NCBI RefSeq assembly: GCF_020193575.1
Contig: NZ_JADYVD010000047.1
Coordinates: 1 to 59,266, forward strand
Length of the DNA: 59,266 bases
Direction of reading: 5' to 3'
From: Ensifer sp. IC4062
GTDB taxonomy: Bacteria; Pseudomonadota; Alphaproteobacteria; Rhizobiales; Rhizobiaceae
In this document: piece after piece, positions 1 through 9,319 of the stretch
How the letters are laid out: each line of letters opens with the position of its first letter
How positions within the stretch are numbered: position 1 is the first letter of the stretch
Position numbers and translations under genes: made by a program
The notes under the pieces: generated by a model
Told to the model about the DNA's origin: nothing
Databases searched by the model: none
Seen by the model: only the letters and a program-made list of their open reading frames with translations

Positions 1-690
1 CACGAATGCGATGGATCGGCTGGTTCCAGGCATCGAGACGTGCCAGGGTTTCGGCTTCGTCGCGCCCCCACATGGCGGTAGCGATGACGCGCGGCGTGCC
101 ACCTTTGGCGGCACCGCATCACCGAAATGGCTGCCTCGACAGGCGCTGTCGGCATAAACCTCGCCCGGATTGTCCGGCAAGGCATCAGGAGCGGCCTTGC
201 CGTCATTGACGTTGGCCGGCGTAACGGCGATCTCCTCGACAAGGGCCGTATCGGCGTCGGCACCGACATGCGCTTTGAAGCCATAGAATCGCCTGTGCCT
301 TGAACTGATCGGTTATCTGCTCGAACAGGACCTTATCCAAGCCATGCGCGACAGGGTCCTGCGGAAACGAACAAAGGCGGTGCGCTCCGGCGTCGGCTCC
401 GAGACCGAAAAGCCACAGAAGCGCCGAAAGGAGGCGCGGTCGTCCAGTGCTGCGGCGAGCTTGACGTCGGACAGGTCGTACCAGACCGACAACAGCATCG
501 CCCTGAACAACGCCAGCGGCGGCCAGGCAGGTTCGCCCTTGGCGGCACTGGAGATCACCCCGAGAGCGCCATCGATCGGTGCCCAGTCGATCAGTTTGAC
601 AAGCGCATCCAGCGAAGACGGTTTACCGCGTTCGAGGACAAAGCCGAACTTTTCCTGACCAATGCGCCGACGCCCCATCGCATCCCTCAA
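1..690 (-). pseudogene. IS5-family transposase remnant, cut by window edge
   Basis: Reading leftward from an ATG at 690, about 115 residues match the N-terminal domain of IS5-family (DUF772-type) transposases, with a FRAMLLSVWYDLSD stretch. The frame then shifts near 355 (VAHGLDKVLFEQITDQFKAQAI), shifts again near 285 with an apparent loss of the middle of the protein (YGFKAHVGADADTALVEE), and once more near 115 (AKGGTPRVIATAMWGRDEAE). With at least three frame changes and an internal deletion the gene is dead. Its C-terminus lies beyond base 1. It marks the left boundary as recombination-prone DNA. Confidence 0.85.
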
Positions 691-1045
691 TCCATTGTTC
701 AGAGAATCACAGTCGTTCGCTTCGGTCCAGATACCCGCGCACAGGTCTCATTAGGCATGACGTCGACTATACTTCATTTCAACGTTTTAACCCTTTTTAA
801 CTTTTTACCAGATGGAGAAGTTGTTACTGGGCCTCGGCTGGACACGACCGGTTAGGCGACAGCGGCGCTCGTTAGTGTCTCGGTACTTCATTATTGATCG
901 CAGCCAAGATCGGCTGGTCGGGTTGGACGAGCAGTTCGATGCTGTGGGCAAGGCGGGGCCGCCTTCGAACGAGACCGCTGCGGCGGGCTAATCGCACTGC
1001 TCGCGAGGTGATGTGCAGGAAAACGCAGCAAACCAAGGGGAGAAA
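691..1045. other. Intergenic, no gene recognised
   Basis: This 355-base stretch between the IS5 remnant and the EAL gene holds an A+T-rich segment around 770-815. No convincing ORF, RNA or known operator was seen. The right part carries the leader of the EAL gene. Confidence 0.4.
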
Positions 1046-1870
1046 ATGAGCTTCGACGACGTGGACAGTATCGTTCGCACTGCCCTCCAGGCAATGCGAC
1101 AGGGCCGGATCGGTTTTTCGCTACAGCAAGTGAATTGCGTCAATGAGCACCATGAAGTGTTTTATTCTGAATGTCTGGCGAGACTTGAACAACTCGACGG
1201 CACCGTGATCACCGCCGGCGAATTCTTGCCCGCCCTGGAAGCATCGGGGCATGCACCAGAATTGGATCGCCATATTTTGAACTTAGCCTTCGAATGGTTG
1301 TCCAACAGCGGGTCCGTACCGCTCGGATGCAACGTCTCATCCTTGAACTTCTCCAGCAGAGAACGCCGGGCGATGCTCTTCGACCAACTCCATCGAAACC
1401 GGTCGCTTGCACCGCGACTGGTCTTGGAGATTACTGAGAGCGCGCCCGTCATACAGCAGTTCGGTGTTGCGGAATTCATTCAAGACATTCGGAATTTAGG
1501 TTACAGAGTTGCCATCGACGATTTTGGGACTGGTTACTCGAGTCCCGAAACCATTTTTTCGATGGCCGTCGACATTATCAAGATCGATGCTTTTTTCGCA
1601 CAGTTGAGCAGGCGTTGTGAGGCTGACCGCTTGTTACATCACATGGTAGGGTTGGCCTCCTGTGTGGCCCCGACGATCGTCGTTGAAGGGATCGAGACCT
1701 ACGAGCAACTCACGCTGGCAAGAGCGGCTGGTGCCACCCATGTTCAGGGATATCTCCTGTCCGAGCCTACGCTGTGTCCGGTTTTTCGGGGATTGGCACA
1801 TCCCGCCGCTTTGGTCAGCACAACCGCGCGTGGTTTGGGGGTGCCCTGCTTCACCAAGCTGTCGGCTTGA
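1046..1870 (+). CDS. EAL-domain protein, probable c-di-GMP phosphodiesterase
   Basis: Stand-alone EAL domain filling almost all of about 274 residues, with no GGDEF, PAS or membrane part. The signature motif reads SECLARL (E at about 42, with Ala changed to Cys). Later motifs are LEITES, the metal-binding AIDDFGTGYSS, IKID and VVEGIET, so the metal and catalytic acids appear kept and activity on cyclic di-GMP is plausible. I chose the ATG at 1046 because AAGGGGAG lies just before it; an in-frame ATG at 1013 would add 11 residues without a good ribosome site. Its neighbours are two-component genes on the other strand, which suggests a small signalling cluster. Target process unknown. Confidence 0.85.
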   Translation: MSFDDVDSIVRTALQAMRQGRIGFSLQQVNCVNEHHEVFYSECLARLEQLDGTVITAGEFLPALEASGHAPELDRHILNLAFEWLSNSGSVPLGCNVSSLNFSSRERRAMLFDQLHRNRSLAPRLVLEITESAPVIQQFGVAEFIQDIRNLGYRVAIDDFGTGYSSPETIFSMAVDIIKIDAFFAQLSRRCEADRLLHHMVGLASCVAPTIVVEGIETYEQLTLARAAGATHVQGYLLSEPTLCPVFRGLAHPAALVSTTARGLGVPCFTKLSA

Positions 1871-2041
1871 CAAACCGCCGCCCTGCCTGCCCCAGATATG
1901 GTGTGTGTCGCTCAATTGAGAGCCGCTTCGGTGGAGACTCGTGCGCCATGCTGCAGGCCAGGATTGGCGTCACCCGAAATCGACGACCGAAGTAGGACCA
2001 AGGTTCCACTTCGAATTTTGCTCTGCAGGAAGGATCGAAGG

Positions 2042-2737
2042 TTACAATTCGCTGTATCGGTACCCAGAACCGCGAACAGTTTGAATGCAGGATCCGCTCT
2101 CCTCGCTCAGTTGCTTCAGTTTCTTTCGCAATCGACTCACATAAACATCGAGCGTCTTGTCATACGGGTCGAATTCGCGAAAAAAGACGATCTTGTACAG
2201 GAAAGACTTCGAACAATTTCGGTTTCTGTTTTTGTAAAGTGCTTCAATGATGCGTGCTTCCGCGTCCGTTAGCCGCATTTCGCTCCCACTACATGCCAAG
2301 ACTCTTCTTTGGAGGTCGCAGATCACGTGCCCGAAAGATACCAGCTCCTTTCGTTCCTCCACCGGCCGTTCGGACCTGTGCGTCACGAGCCTCCTCATTC
2401 GGGCGTGTAATTCCCGGACATGAAACGGCTTCATCATGTAGTCGTCTGCGCCGAGGTCAATTGCATCGGCGCGACTGTCGCCGGTTCCCGCCCCGGAAAT
2501 CAGAATAAGCGGAACATTTGTGTTTCGCCGGATGGCTCGCAATATTTCGATCCCGTTGCCATCCGGGAGGTTTACATCGATGACAATCCCGTCAAAGTAA
2601 TCGATCTCACAGCTGTGTACGATGTGCGCAGCCTGTTTGCAGGTCGACAGAAACCGAAGGCGATCGGAGGGGACCGGCCACGTAATGCGAATCGTTTCGG
2701 CCATCAACGGATCGTCTTCGATAACAAGTATATCCAT
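2042..2737 (-). CDS. OmpR/PhoB-type response regulator
   Basis: About 231 residues. The receiver domain starts MDILVIEDD (acidic pair D8/D9), has the phosphoacceptor D54 in IVIDVNLPDG and the conserved Lys in DDYMMKPFH. A C-terminal winged helix (about 130-230) ends with DVYVSRLRKKL and TVRGSGYRY, typical of OmpR/PhoB DNA-binding domains. The open frame reaches back to 2893, but the receiver begins exactly at the ATG at 2737, so the longer start is unlikely. The hybrid kinase lies upstream on the same strand with a 434-base gap, so they may be partners but need not share a transcript. The regulated genes are not evident. The role of the T3SS activator TtsI was considered but cannot be assigned from sequence alone. 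Confidence 0.85.
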   Translation of the reverse strand: MDILVIEDDPLMAETIRITWPVPSDRLRFLSTCKQAAHIVHSCEIDYFDGIVIDVNLPDGNGIEILRAIRRNTNVPLILISGAGTGDSRADAIDLGADDYMMKPFHVRELHARMRRLVTHRSERPVEERKELVSFGHVICDLQRRVLACSGSEMRLTDAEARIIEALYKNRNRNCSKSFLYKIVFFREFDPYDKTLDVYVSRLRKKLKQLSEESGSCIQTVRGSGYRYSEL

Positions 2738-3171
2738 GAACCCAGGTTGCCTTCGATCTGCTGTAACCGCGCGACGTGCCTCTCTCGCCAGTGTCCCGCA
2801 GGTAGGGAGCCTGGATTGCTCTTGAGAGTCGCCGCCGTGATGCGCGATGACCCGCACCGCCATGGCAAGCCACCTCCCTGACGAGTGCTGCAAGCGGGTT
2901 GTCTGCCGAAACGGCTAAACCACTCTCTGGGAAGATCTTCGCCCGCCATGCTTCATGTACCCTCGCAGAACGCGCATCCCGTAGTGTGTCGAGGCGGTTT
3001 GGTCCCGAGGCACGTTTCCACTCCGCCCCTTTATGCCGCGAGTTGCTTAATTGCCACCTCTTTAACGTGCTTTTACGCTTTTTTACTTTTGCTTAGGCTT
3101 CGGCAAGTTTTGGGCGGGCGCCCCCTGAGCGCAAGCACAGGCGGCTCAGAGCTTATACGCCCCCCAACGCC
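2738..3171. other. Gap between kinase and response regulator
   Basis: This 434-base stretch carries no ORF that I trust. It includes a T-rich run near 3057-3090 and presumably the promoter of the response regulator. No terminator or operator was recognised with confidence. Confidence 0.35.
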
Positions 3172-5460
3172 TCAAGCGTTGCCATCGAGCATCAGACGAA
3201 CTTTTACGGCCAGCTCCGAGGGACGATAAGGCTTCCTGAGAAAGTGGATACCGAATCCGAGGTCGCCTTGGGCGTTATCCGCGTATCCAGAAGTAAATAA
3301 AATAGGCAAATTTGGACGAATTATGCGCGCCTCTTCCGCTAAATGAAGCCCACTTAGTCGGCCAGGCATTACTACGTCGGTAAACAGAAGATCTATCTCT
3401 GTTATTTTTCGGAGAGTGTCCAAGGCCTCCTGACCATTGCTCGCAGGAACTAGCTTGTATCCGAGGCTTGCGAGTTGTGTGGCTGCATAGGTGCGTACCA
3501 GCTCATTGTCATCCACCAAAAGAATCGTCTCCGAGCCTCGGGGCAGCTTGCTCCTGCTTGGACTCGATGTTTTTTCCTTATCAGCTTGGGCGGCTCTCGG
3601 AAGATACATCTTGATCGTCGTGCCCTCGCCGGGTTGCGAGTGAATCTTGACGTGCCCATTCGACTGCTTTGCAAAACCAAAGACCATGCTAAGGCCGAGA
3701 CCACTCCCTTTTCCGGCTTCTTTGGTCGTGAAGAACGGTTCGAAGGCCCGCGCTAGGACGTGGGGCTCCATCCCCGTCCCGGTATCGGAGATTGTCATCA
3801 CCACGTATTGCCCCGACGCGGCGTCCGCATTCCAATCGGCAAAGTGTTCATCGAGAGAGATGTTTGCTGTTTCAATCGTCAGACGTCCGCCACATGGCAT
3901 CGCATCGCGCGCGTTGATGCAAAGGTTCAGGATTGCCGTTTCAAGCTGAGCGGGATCGACCAGAGCCTTCCAAAGGTCCGCCGGTTGTAGAAACTCGATC
4001 TCTATGTCTTGGGAAATTGTCCGCCGCAGGAGGGCGTCCAAACCATTCAGCAGAGAATTGAGATCGACCACTTGTGGTTCAAGAGCCTGTCGGCGCGCAA
4101 AAGCAAGCAGTCGGTGCACGAGTTCGGCACCCCGTTGAGCAGCCGCCCAGGACATCTCCGCGAGACGGCGGAGGTTCTCATCGTCGCTTAGCCGGTCGAC
4201 GAGAACCTCTGCATTGCCCAGGATGACGGTCAGAAGATTGTTGAAGTCGTGCGCTAAGCCCCCGGTCAACTGGCCGATTGCCTCTAGCTTTTGGGCTTGT
4301 CTCAGTTGCTCCTCGACGGCGAGGCGCGCTGTTATATCCGAATTAATCGAAAGGATCGATCGCGGGCTGCCATCAACGTCACGCATCAGGGAGCATCGCG
4401 CGTCCACGGTAATGCAGCTCCCGTCCCGGCGCCGCTGCGCGATCTCCCCGCTCCATTCCCCCGTTGTCACGACGGCGGCTACATAAGCGCGGAGATTGGA
4501 ATTGTAATCATCGCCGTAAAGCAGTTCTCGAAGAGATCGGCCTGCTGCTTCTTCCGCCGTCCATCCGTAGATGCGCTCCGCGCCCTTGTTCCAAAACAGA
4601 ACCCTCTGGTCGATGTCATGGACGATGATCGCATCGCGGGCAAGATCGAGAAGCGCAGCCTGCTGAGTGAGCTTGTCTTCGGCTTCCTTTCGTGCCGAAA
4701 TGTCAGTCATGCCGCCGACGAATCGAACCGGATTTCCCTGGTGATCGTAGATAATATATCCGGAATCCTCGACATGCGCGGTCGAGCCATCGCTGCGAAG
4801 AAACCTGTAGTCATCTTTCCATGTTTGTTGCCTGCGATCCATCGCCGTTTGAGTGGTCCGCAACACGCGCTCTCGGTCATCCGGATGGACATGGGTTTTC
4901 CAGAATTCAAGATTCCTGCGGCTTTCTTCGGGCGAGTGGCCGAACACCGTCTTGAGGCCATCACTCCACCAGATCGCGTCTGTAGAAACGTTCCAGTCCC
5001 AGATGACGTCAGCAGTTACGCTTGCGACTGCCCGAAACAGCTCCTCGCCTTCTCGACTCTTCTGCTCAGCAACCAGACGCTTGGTTACATCCAGAGCCAT
5101 TATCAGCCTTGCGCTTCGACCTTCAAAGTCGAAGGGATGGGACGATATTTCTGCGAATACAATCCGGCCATCCTTAAGCTGATGGCGCCAAACACCTGAC
5201 TCCTCGTGCCCGCGAGGCCCCGTGGCAATACTTTCCAACAACGCAGGCACGTCTTCCTGGGGACGAATGTCCCTGATGGTCATGTTCAGAAAATCGCTCC
5301 GAGAATAGCCATAGCGGGCGATGGCGGCATCGTTTACAATCAAGAATTGCAGCGACTCAATATCATACACCCACATTGCTTGTGGGTGGGACTCAAACAG
5401 TTGTGCATAGGAGTAAGCACATTTCTGGTCCGTATTGAGGGGATCATCTGTCATCTTCAT
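3172..5460 (-). CDS. Hybrid PAS sensor histidine kinase with C-terminal receiver
   Basis: 762 residues with no obvious membrane segment, so probably cytoplasmic. Three PAS modules are visible (about 18-130, 138-262, 265-385). They are followed by a HisKA region with the phospho-His in LTGGLAHDFNNLL (H404), an ATPase domain with the G-box DTGTGM and GKGSGLGLSMV, and a receiver domain (about 645-757) with phosphoacceptor D695 in LLFTDVVMPG. The layout is that of rhizobial hybrid kinases of the GLAHDFNN type, which sense soluble or redox signals through PAS. No haem- or flavin-binding residue could be fixed by eye, so the stimulus is unknown. The start could be Met1 or Met3. The downstream response regulator is a likely but unproven partner. 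Confidence 0.88.
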   Translation of the reverse strand: MKMTDDPLNTDQKCAYSYAQLFESHPQAMWVYDIESLQFLIVNDAAIARYGYSRSDFLNMTIRDIRPQEDVPALLESIATGPRGHEESGVWRHQLKDGRIVFAEISSHPFDFEGRSARLIMALDVTKRLVAEQKSREGEELFRAVASVTADVIWDWNVSTDAIWWSDGLKTVFGHSPEESRRNLEFWKTHVHPDDRERVLRTTQTAMDRRQQTWKDDYRFLRSDGSTAHVEDSGYIIYDHQGNPVRFVGGMTDISARKEAEDKLTQQAALLDLARDAIIVHDIDQRVLFWNKGAERIYGWTAEEAAGRSLRELLYGDDYNSNLRAYVAAVVTTGEWSGEIAQRRRDGSCITVDARCSLMRDVDGSPRSILSINSDITARLAVEEQLRQAQKLEAIGQLTGGLAHDFNNLLTVILGNAEVLVDRLSDDENLRRLAEMSWAAAQRGAELVHRLLAFARRQALEPQVVDLNSLLNGLDALLRRTISQDIEIEFLQPADLWKALVDPAQLETAILNLCINARDAMPCGGRLTIETANISLDEHFADWNADAASGQYVVMTISDTGTGMEPHVLARAFEPFFTTKEAGKGSGLGLSMVFGFAKQSNGHVKIHSQPGEGTTIKMYLPRAAQADKEKTSSPSRSKLPRGSETILLVDDNELVRTYAATQLASLGYKLVPASNGQEALDTLRKITEIDLLFTDVVMPGRLSGLHLAEEARIIRPNLPILFTSGYADNAQGDLGFGIHFLRKPYRPSELAVKVRLMLDGNA

Positions 5461-5576
5461 TTGAGCTGTACCAAGGCACCAAGCCCGCTAAAGCACGAAA
5501 TACCGAAACCCGCGAGCACTGCCGGACAGAGTGTGCCACGTCTTCAAAGTCGGGCCACCGAATCGCGGGAAGCGCT

Positions 5577-6029
5577 CTATGCGCCAGATACCATTAGAGG
5601 AACGGGCAACGAAACATGCGCCTCATCGAAAATTTCGAATGTGTACCTTCCCTGAGGATCGACGTTCACAGAGTAGCTCATGCGGTCGCGTATGTTGTTG
5701 TTTTCATCGAACATGAGTACCTTCGGTTTCAATGAAGTAATTCGGCTTTCGTCAAGATAGGCCGAGTTGCAAATGATGATCTGGTCACCAGGCTGACAAG
5801 TGCGCGCCGCGGCTCCGTTGAGAACGCAGCATCTCGACCCGCGTTCACCAAAAATGACGTATGTCGAAATCCGCGCACCGGAGTTCTTATTCCAGATCTC
5901 AACGAACTCCATCGGCAGGATGCCGGCTTCCTCGCAATGATCGGGGTCAAGAGTGATTGACCCATGATAGTTGAGGTTTGCCTCAGTCACGTAGATGCCA
6001 TGCAGTTTGCCTGCGACAAGCTTTCTCAT
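5577..6029 (-). CDS. panD: Aspartate 1-decarboxylase (beta-alanine for pantothenate)
   Basis: 150 residues matching PanD: GKLH near the start, the self-cleavage site YHGS (Gly23-Ser24, Ser becoming the pyruvoyl group), STYVIFGERGSR with the active-site Tyr, and the NGAAA loop. PanD makes beta-alanine from aspartate for pantothenate and coenzyme A. The usual length is about 125-130 residues; here a tail of about 25 residues follows the fold. The ATG at 6029 is preceded by GAGGGAA. It lies downstream of the bio operon on the same strand but 400 bases away, so it may have its own promoter. A panD near bio genes is also known from the Mesorhizobium symbiosis island. Confidence 0.88.
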   Translation of the reverse strand: MRKLVAGKLHGIYVTEANLNYHGSITLDPDHCEEAGILPMEFVEIWNKNSGARISTYVIFGERGSRCCVLNGAAARTCQPGDQIIICNSAYLDESRITSLKPKVLMFDENNNIRDRMSYSVNVDPQGRYTFEIFDEAHVSLPVPLMVSGA

Positions 6030-6426
6030 GTTCCCTCACCGTCACTTTTGTCGTGGCCTTAATAGAGGAAAGCCTGCGAGACCGGAAGGCGCTCGTATGC
6101 CAATCAGTCAGGCACCAGGTGGAGGCTCCCGATCGGTCACAGCACGCTGCCGCCCTGAAAGATCCGAACAGCCGACTCACAAAATGCCACCGCCATCCCT
6201 CACCTGAAATTCCGCGCCTTCACCCTGATCACGTCGCTGCAGATAGGATCGACGATGTCGCGCAGCCGCGGCCCATTCGGGAGCCCGCTTGGATCCGCTG
6301 CCGGCGATCCATGATGAAACTCGTTCCTGCGTCCGTACGGAAGCAGAAGGATTGCATCGCGATCGCCGACACTCGCGCGCTTGGACGACAGGTCCGTCAG
6401 CCGGTGTGCGACGAGTTCCGAGAAGC
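6030..6426. other. Gap between bioZ and panD, nothing recognised
   Basis: About 400 bases with open frames on both strands but no family that I recognise. A leftward frame running from inside bioZ to 6200 looks like a shadow. The panD promoter should lie here, but no clear -35/-10 pair or terminator was identified. Confidence 0.35.
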
Positions 6427-7416
6427 CTAAATGCTGAGCAGCACAGCCCCTCCGGTCATCCCCGCCCCGGCCGCCGTCAGCAACAGCTTCTCCCCGGGCA
6501 GGAAGGACTTGGCCTTGTGCGCAAGCGACAGCGAGAGCGGGATCGTCGCAGCCGACGAGTTGCCGTGCTCCTCGATGGTGCGCACGGTCCTTGACGGATC
6601 GACGCCGAGATTGCCGCAAACCACATCGAAGATCCGGACATTCGCCTGGTGGGGCACGAAGCGGCTGACGTCCGCAGACCCAAGACCGGCATCGGCAAGC
6701 GCGCGGGTTGCGCAGGCTGTCATCATGTCCACCGCCCGGACAAATACCTCCCGCCCGTCCCGCATCGTCATCAGCAGATCCTCCGCAGGCATGTTCGGCG
6801 CAAAGGGCCGGTTACTGCCGCCGGCGGGGATGGTGATCAGATCGTAACCGCTCCCATCTGACGCCAGGTCCACGCCTATCAGACCCTTGTCCGGCTCGTC
6901 CGAGGGCGCAACGACGACGGCGCCTGCCGCGTCGGCAAAGAGCACGGCGCTTGCCCTTTCGGCCGGGTTGATGCGGCGGCTCAGGATGTTGGCGGCAACG
7001 ACGAGGACCGGTTTTCCCCGGCTACGGACGAAACCGTCGGCGAGCGTCAGCGCGTAAAGGAAGCCCGAGCAAGCGCCGGCCAGGTCGATCGCGCCGGAAT
7101 TGGCAAGCCCAAGACGATGGGCGAGCAGCGGTGCGGAAGGCGGCAGCAGGTGATCGGGCGTCGATGTCGCGAGCAGCGTCAAGGCGATGCGGTCGCGTGA
7201 GATGCCCGCCTCCTCGAGTGCGTCCTCCCCGGCTTTGGCCGCGAGACCGCTGAGCGTATCGCCCTCCTCGACCCAGCGCCGTGCCCGGATGCCGGTGCGG
7301 CGCTCGATCCAGCCCGGCTCGAGATCAAACTTCGTTTCGATCTCGGCGTTGTCGACGCGCCTTGCCGGCACTGAATGGCCGAAGCCGGCAAGGCGAGATG
7401 ACCGGACAGTGCTCAT
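6427..7416 (-). CDS. bioZ: BioZ, FabH-like 3-oxopimeloyl-ACP synthase
   Basis: 329-residue ketoacyl-ACP synthase III fold with the catalytic triad visible: Cys in IDLAGACSGFLYAL, His in RFVPHQANVR and Asn in EHGNSSAATIPL. In alphaproteobacteria BioZ condenses glutaryl-CoA with malonyl-ACP to give 3-oxopimeloyl-ACP, replacing the BioC/BioH route. It is the last gene of the bioBFDAZ operon and its ATG overlaps the bioA stop by 4 bases. A housekeeping FabH was considered, but the position directly behind bioA decides for BioZ. Confidence 0.93.
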   Translation of the reverse strand: MSTVRSSRLAGFGHSVPARRVDNAEIETKFDLEPGWIERRTGIRARRWVEEGDTLSGLAAKAGEDALEEAGISRDRIALTLLATSTPDHLLPPSAPLLAHRLGLANSGAIDLAGACSGFLYALTLADGFVRSRGKPVLVVAANILSRRINPAERASAVLFADAAGAVVVAPSDEPDKGLIGVDLASDGSGYDLITIPAGGSNRPFAPNMPAEDLLMTMRDGREVFVRAVDMMTACATRALADAGLGSADVSRFVPHQANVRIFDVVCGNLGVDPSRTVRTIEEHGNSSAATIPLSLSLAHKAKSFLPGEKLLLTAAGAGMTGGAVLLSI

Positions 7417-8681
7417 AGCCGCCCCGTCACAAAGGCCGAGACTGCCTCGTCGATCGCGTCATAGGCCCGGTCGAGATCGGCATCGGTGACGCAATAGGGC
7501 GGCATCAGATAGATGACATTGCCGAGCGGGCGGATAAGCAGCTTGCACTCGCGAAAGAAGGCCCTGAGCCGCGGTCCGACATCCGAAAGATAGCCGCCCG
7601 CCGGCACGGAAAGGTCGAGCGCGGCGATCGTCCCTGCCTGACGAACATTGCCAAAGCGCGGATCGGCGCCGAAGCGTTGCAGACGTCGCCGCTGGTTGGC
7701 GGCAAGGGCTTCGATGCGCCCGCCGACCGGCTCCGACTTCCAGACGCCGAGATTGGCGACGGCCGCCGCGCAGGCGATCGGATTGGCGGTATAGGAGCTG
7801 GAATGGAAGAATGTCCGACGCCGGTCCGCCGACAGATGCGCGTCGAATATCTCGGCCGTGCAAAGCGTCGCCGCTAGCGGCAGCGCGCCGCCGGTCAGCC
7901 CCTTCGACGTGCACAGGATGTCAGGCGTGATCCCCGCCTGCTCACAGGCAAACAGACTGCCGGTACGGCCCCAGCCGGTCATCACCTCATCGGCAATCAG
8001 GAGGCTGCCATGCCGGTCGGCAATCCGCTTCAGTTCGGCAAGGACAAAGGCCGGATAGATCTTCATGCCGCCGGCGCCGAGCACCAGCGGTTCGACGAGC
8101 AGCGCCGCCATCTGGCCGGAGGCACAGAAGCTCTCGAATGCGTCGAGCGTCTCCTGTTCACGACCGGCTTCGGGAAACGGCACTCGGTCGACCGCGAAGA
8201 GAAACGGCTCGTAGGCCGCATTGAAGACGCCGCGCTCGCCGGCCGACATCGTGCCGATCGTATCGCCGTGATAGGCATGCTCCATCACGCAGATGCGGTG
8301 ACGCGGCGCGCCGATATTGTGGAAGTAGCCAAGCGCCATCTTCAGCGCCACTTCGACCGCGGTCGAGCCGCTGTCGGAATAGAAGACGTGTTTCAAGCCG
8401 GCCGGCGCGATCTCGATCAGGCCCCTGGCCAGTTCCTCCGCTGGCGCATGGGTGTATTCGGCAAAGATCACCTGATCATAGCTTTCGGCAGCGCGCCGGA
8501 TCGCCGCCATGATCGCCGGATGCCGATGCCCGTGGGTGATCACCCACCAGGACGAGATCGCATCGAGAATGTGCGCGCCGTCCTCGTCGATGAGATAGGC
8601 GCCTTCGGTGCGGACGATACGCTTCATCGCCGGTTCGAGCGCGTGCTGGGTGAAGGGGTGCCAGACCGGGGAAACGTTCAT
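7413..8681 (-). CDS. bioA: BioA, DAPA aminotransferase
   Basis: 422 residues, class III PLP aminotransferase. It transfers an amino group from S-adenosylmethionine to 7-keto-8-aminopelargonate (KAPA) to give 7,8-diaminopelargonate. The N-terminus HPFTQH and the SSWWVITHGHRHP segment are characteristic of BioA. The PLP-binding Lys is in CTSKGLTGGALPLA and the acid that pairs with PLP is in IADEVMTGWGRTG. It overlaps bioD upstream and bioZ downstream by 4 bases each, which implies translational coupling. No defects seen. Confidence 0.95.
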   Translation of the reverse strand: MNVSPVWHPFTQHALEPAMKRIVRTEGAYLIDEDGAHILDAISSWWVITHGHRHPAIMAAIRRAAESYDQVIFAEYTHAPAEELARGLIEIAPAGLKHVFYSDSGSTAVEVALKMALGYFHNIGAPRHRICVMEHAYHGDTIGTMSAGERGVFNAAYEPFLFAVDRVPFPEAGREQETLDAFESFCASGQMAALLVEPLVLGAGGMKIYPAFVLAELKRIADRHGSLLIADEVMTGWGRTGSLFACEQAGITPDILCTSKGLTGGALPLAATLCTAEIFDAHLSADRRRTFFHSSSYTANPIACAAAVANLGVWKSEPVGGRIEALAANQRRRLQRFGADPRFGNVRQAGTIAALDLSVPAGGYLSDVGPRLRAFFRECKLLIRPLGNVIYLMPPYCVTDADLDRAYDAIDEAVSAFVTGRL

Positions 8682-9319
8682 GCCAGAACCTCGCGGAAAT
8701 GGTCCACCTCGAAATGCTCGCGAAAGGCTCGCTGCAACCCATCCGGGGTCACCCGGGCAAGCCGCGGCAGCCGCCCGAGAATCCGGACACGCCCCAGTTC
8801 CGCGATCGCCCCTTCCGTGTCGGACTGTTCGTCGCCGATGAAGGCGACGCCGAGAACGGGGATTGAGCGGACGCGCAGCGCTTCGAGCGACAGCAGCGTG
8901 TGATTGATCGTACCCAATCCGGTTCGGGCGCAGAGCACGACCGGAATCCGCCAGTGCTGAAAGACATCGGCAAAGACCGTCCGCTCGGTCAACGGAACCA
9001 GCAGTCCGCCTGCCCCTTCGATGACGAGCGGCGCGTCGGTCTCAGGCGGGGAAAGGCTTTCCGGCAGGATCGTCACGCCGTCGAGCCTGGCGGAGAGATG
9101 CGGCGAGGCGGGTGTAGCGAGCCTGTAGGCCTCCGGCAGGATGCGGCAAGCCTCCAGTCGGCCGAGCCGGCCGACGGTCTCGCTGTCCGTCTCGCCGTCA
9201 AGCCCGGCCTGCACCGGCTTCCAGTAGCAGCCGGCAAGGACATCGGCGAGCGCAGCGGCAAGGACGGTCTTGCCGATGCCGGTATCCGTGCCGGTGATCA
9301 CGATGCGGGACGTCATCAT
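8678..9319 (-). CDS. bioD: BioD, dethiobiotin synthetase
   Basis: About 213 residues. The P-loop is GTDTGIGKT near the N-terminus, followed by KPVQAG and the EGAGGLLVPL motif that binds the diamine. The enzyme carboxylates 7,8-diaminopelargonate with ATP and CO2. The open frame extends far upstream into bioF, but GGAGGAACG precedes two adjacent ATGs at 9319 and 9316; either gives the proper N-terminus. The start overlaps the bioF stop, so coupling is likely. Confidence 0.93.
   Translation of the reverse strand: MMTSRIVITGTDTGIGKTVLAAALADVLAGCYWKPVQAGLDGETDSETVGRLGRLEACRILPEAYRLATPASPHLSARLDGVTILPESLSPPETDAPLVIEGAGGLLVPLTERTVFADVFQHWRIPVVLCARTGLGTINHTLLSLEALRVRSIPVLGVAFIGDEQSDTEGAIAELGRVRILGRLPRLARVTPDGLQRAFREHFEVDHFREVLA

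Noticed and set aside
2042..2737. Assigning the response regulator as TtsI
   Set aside because: Size and family fit, but no tts box or T3SS genes lie nearby and I cannot confirm specific TtsI residues by eye.
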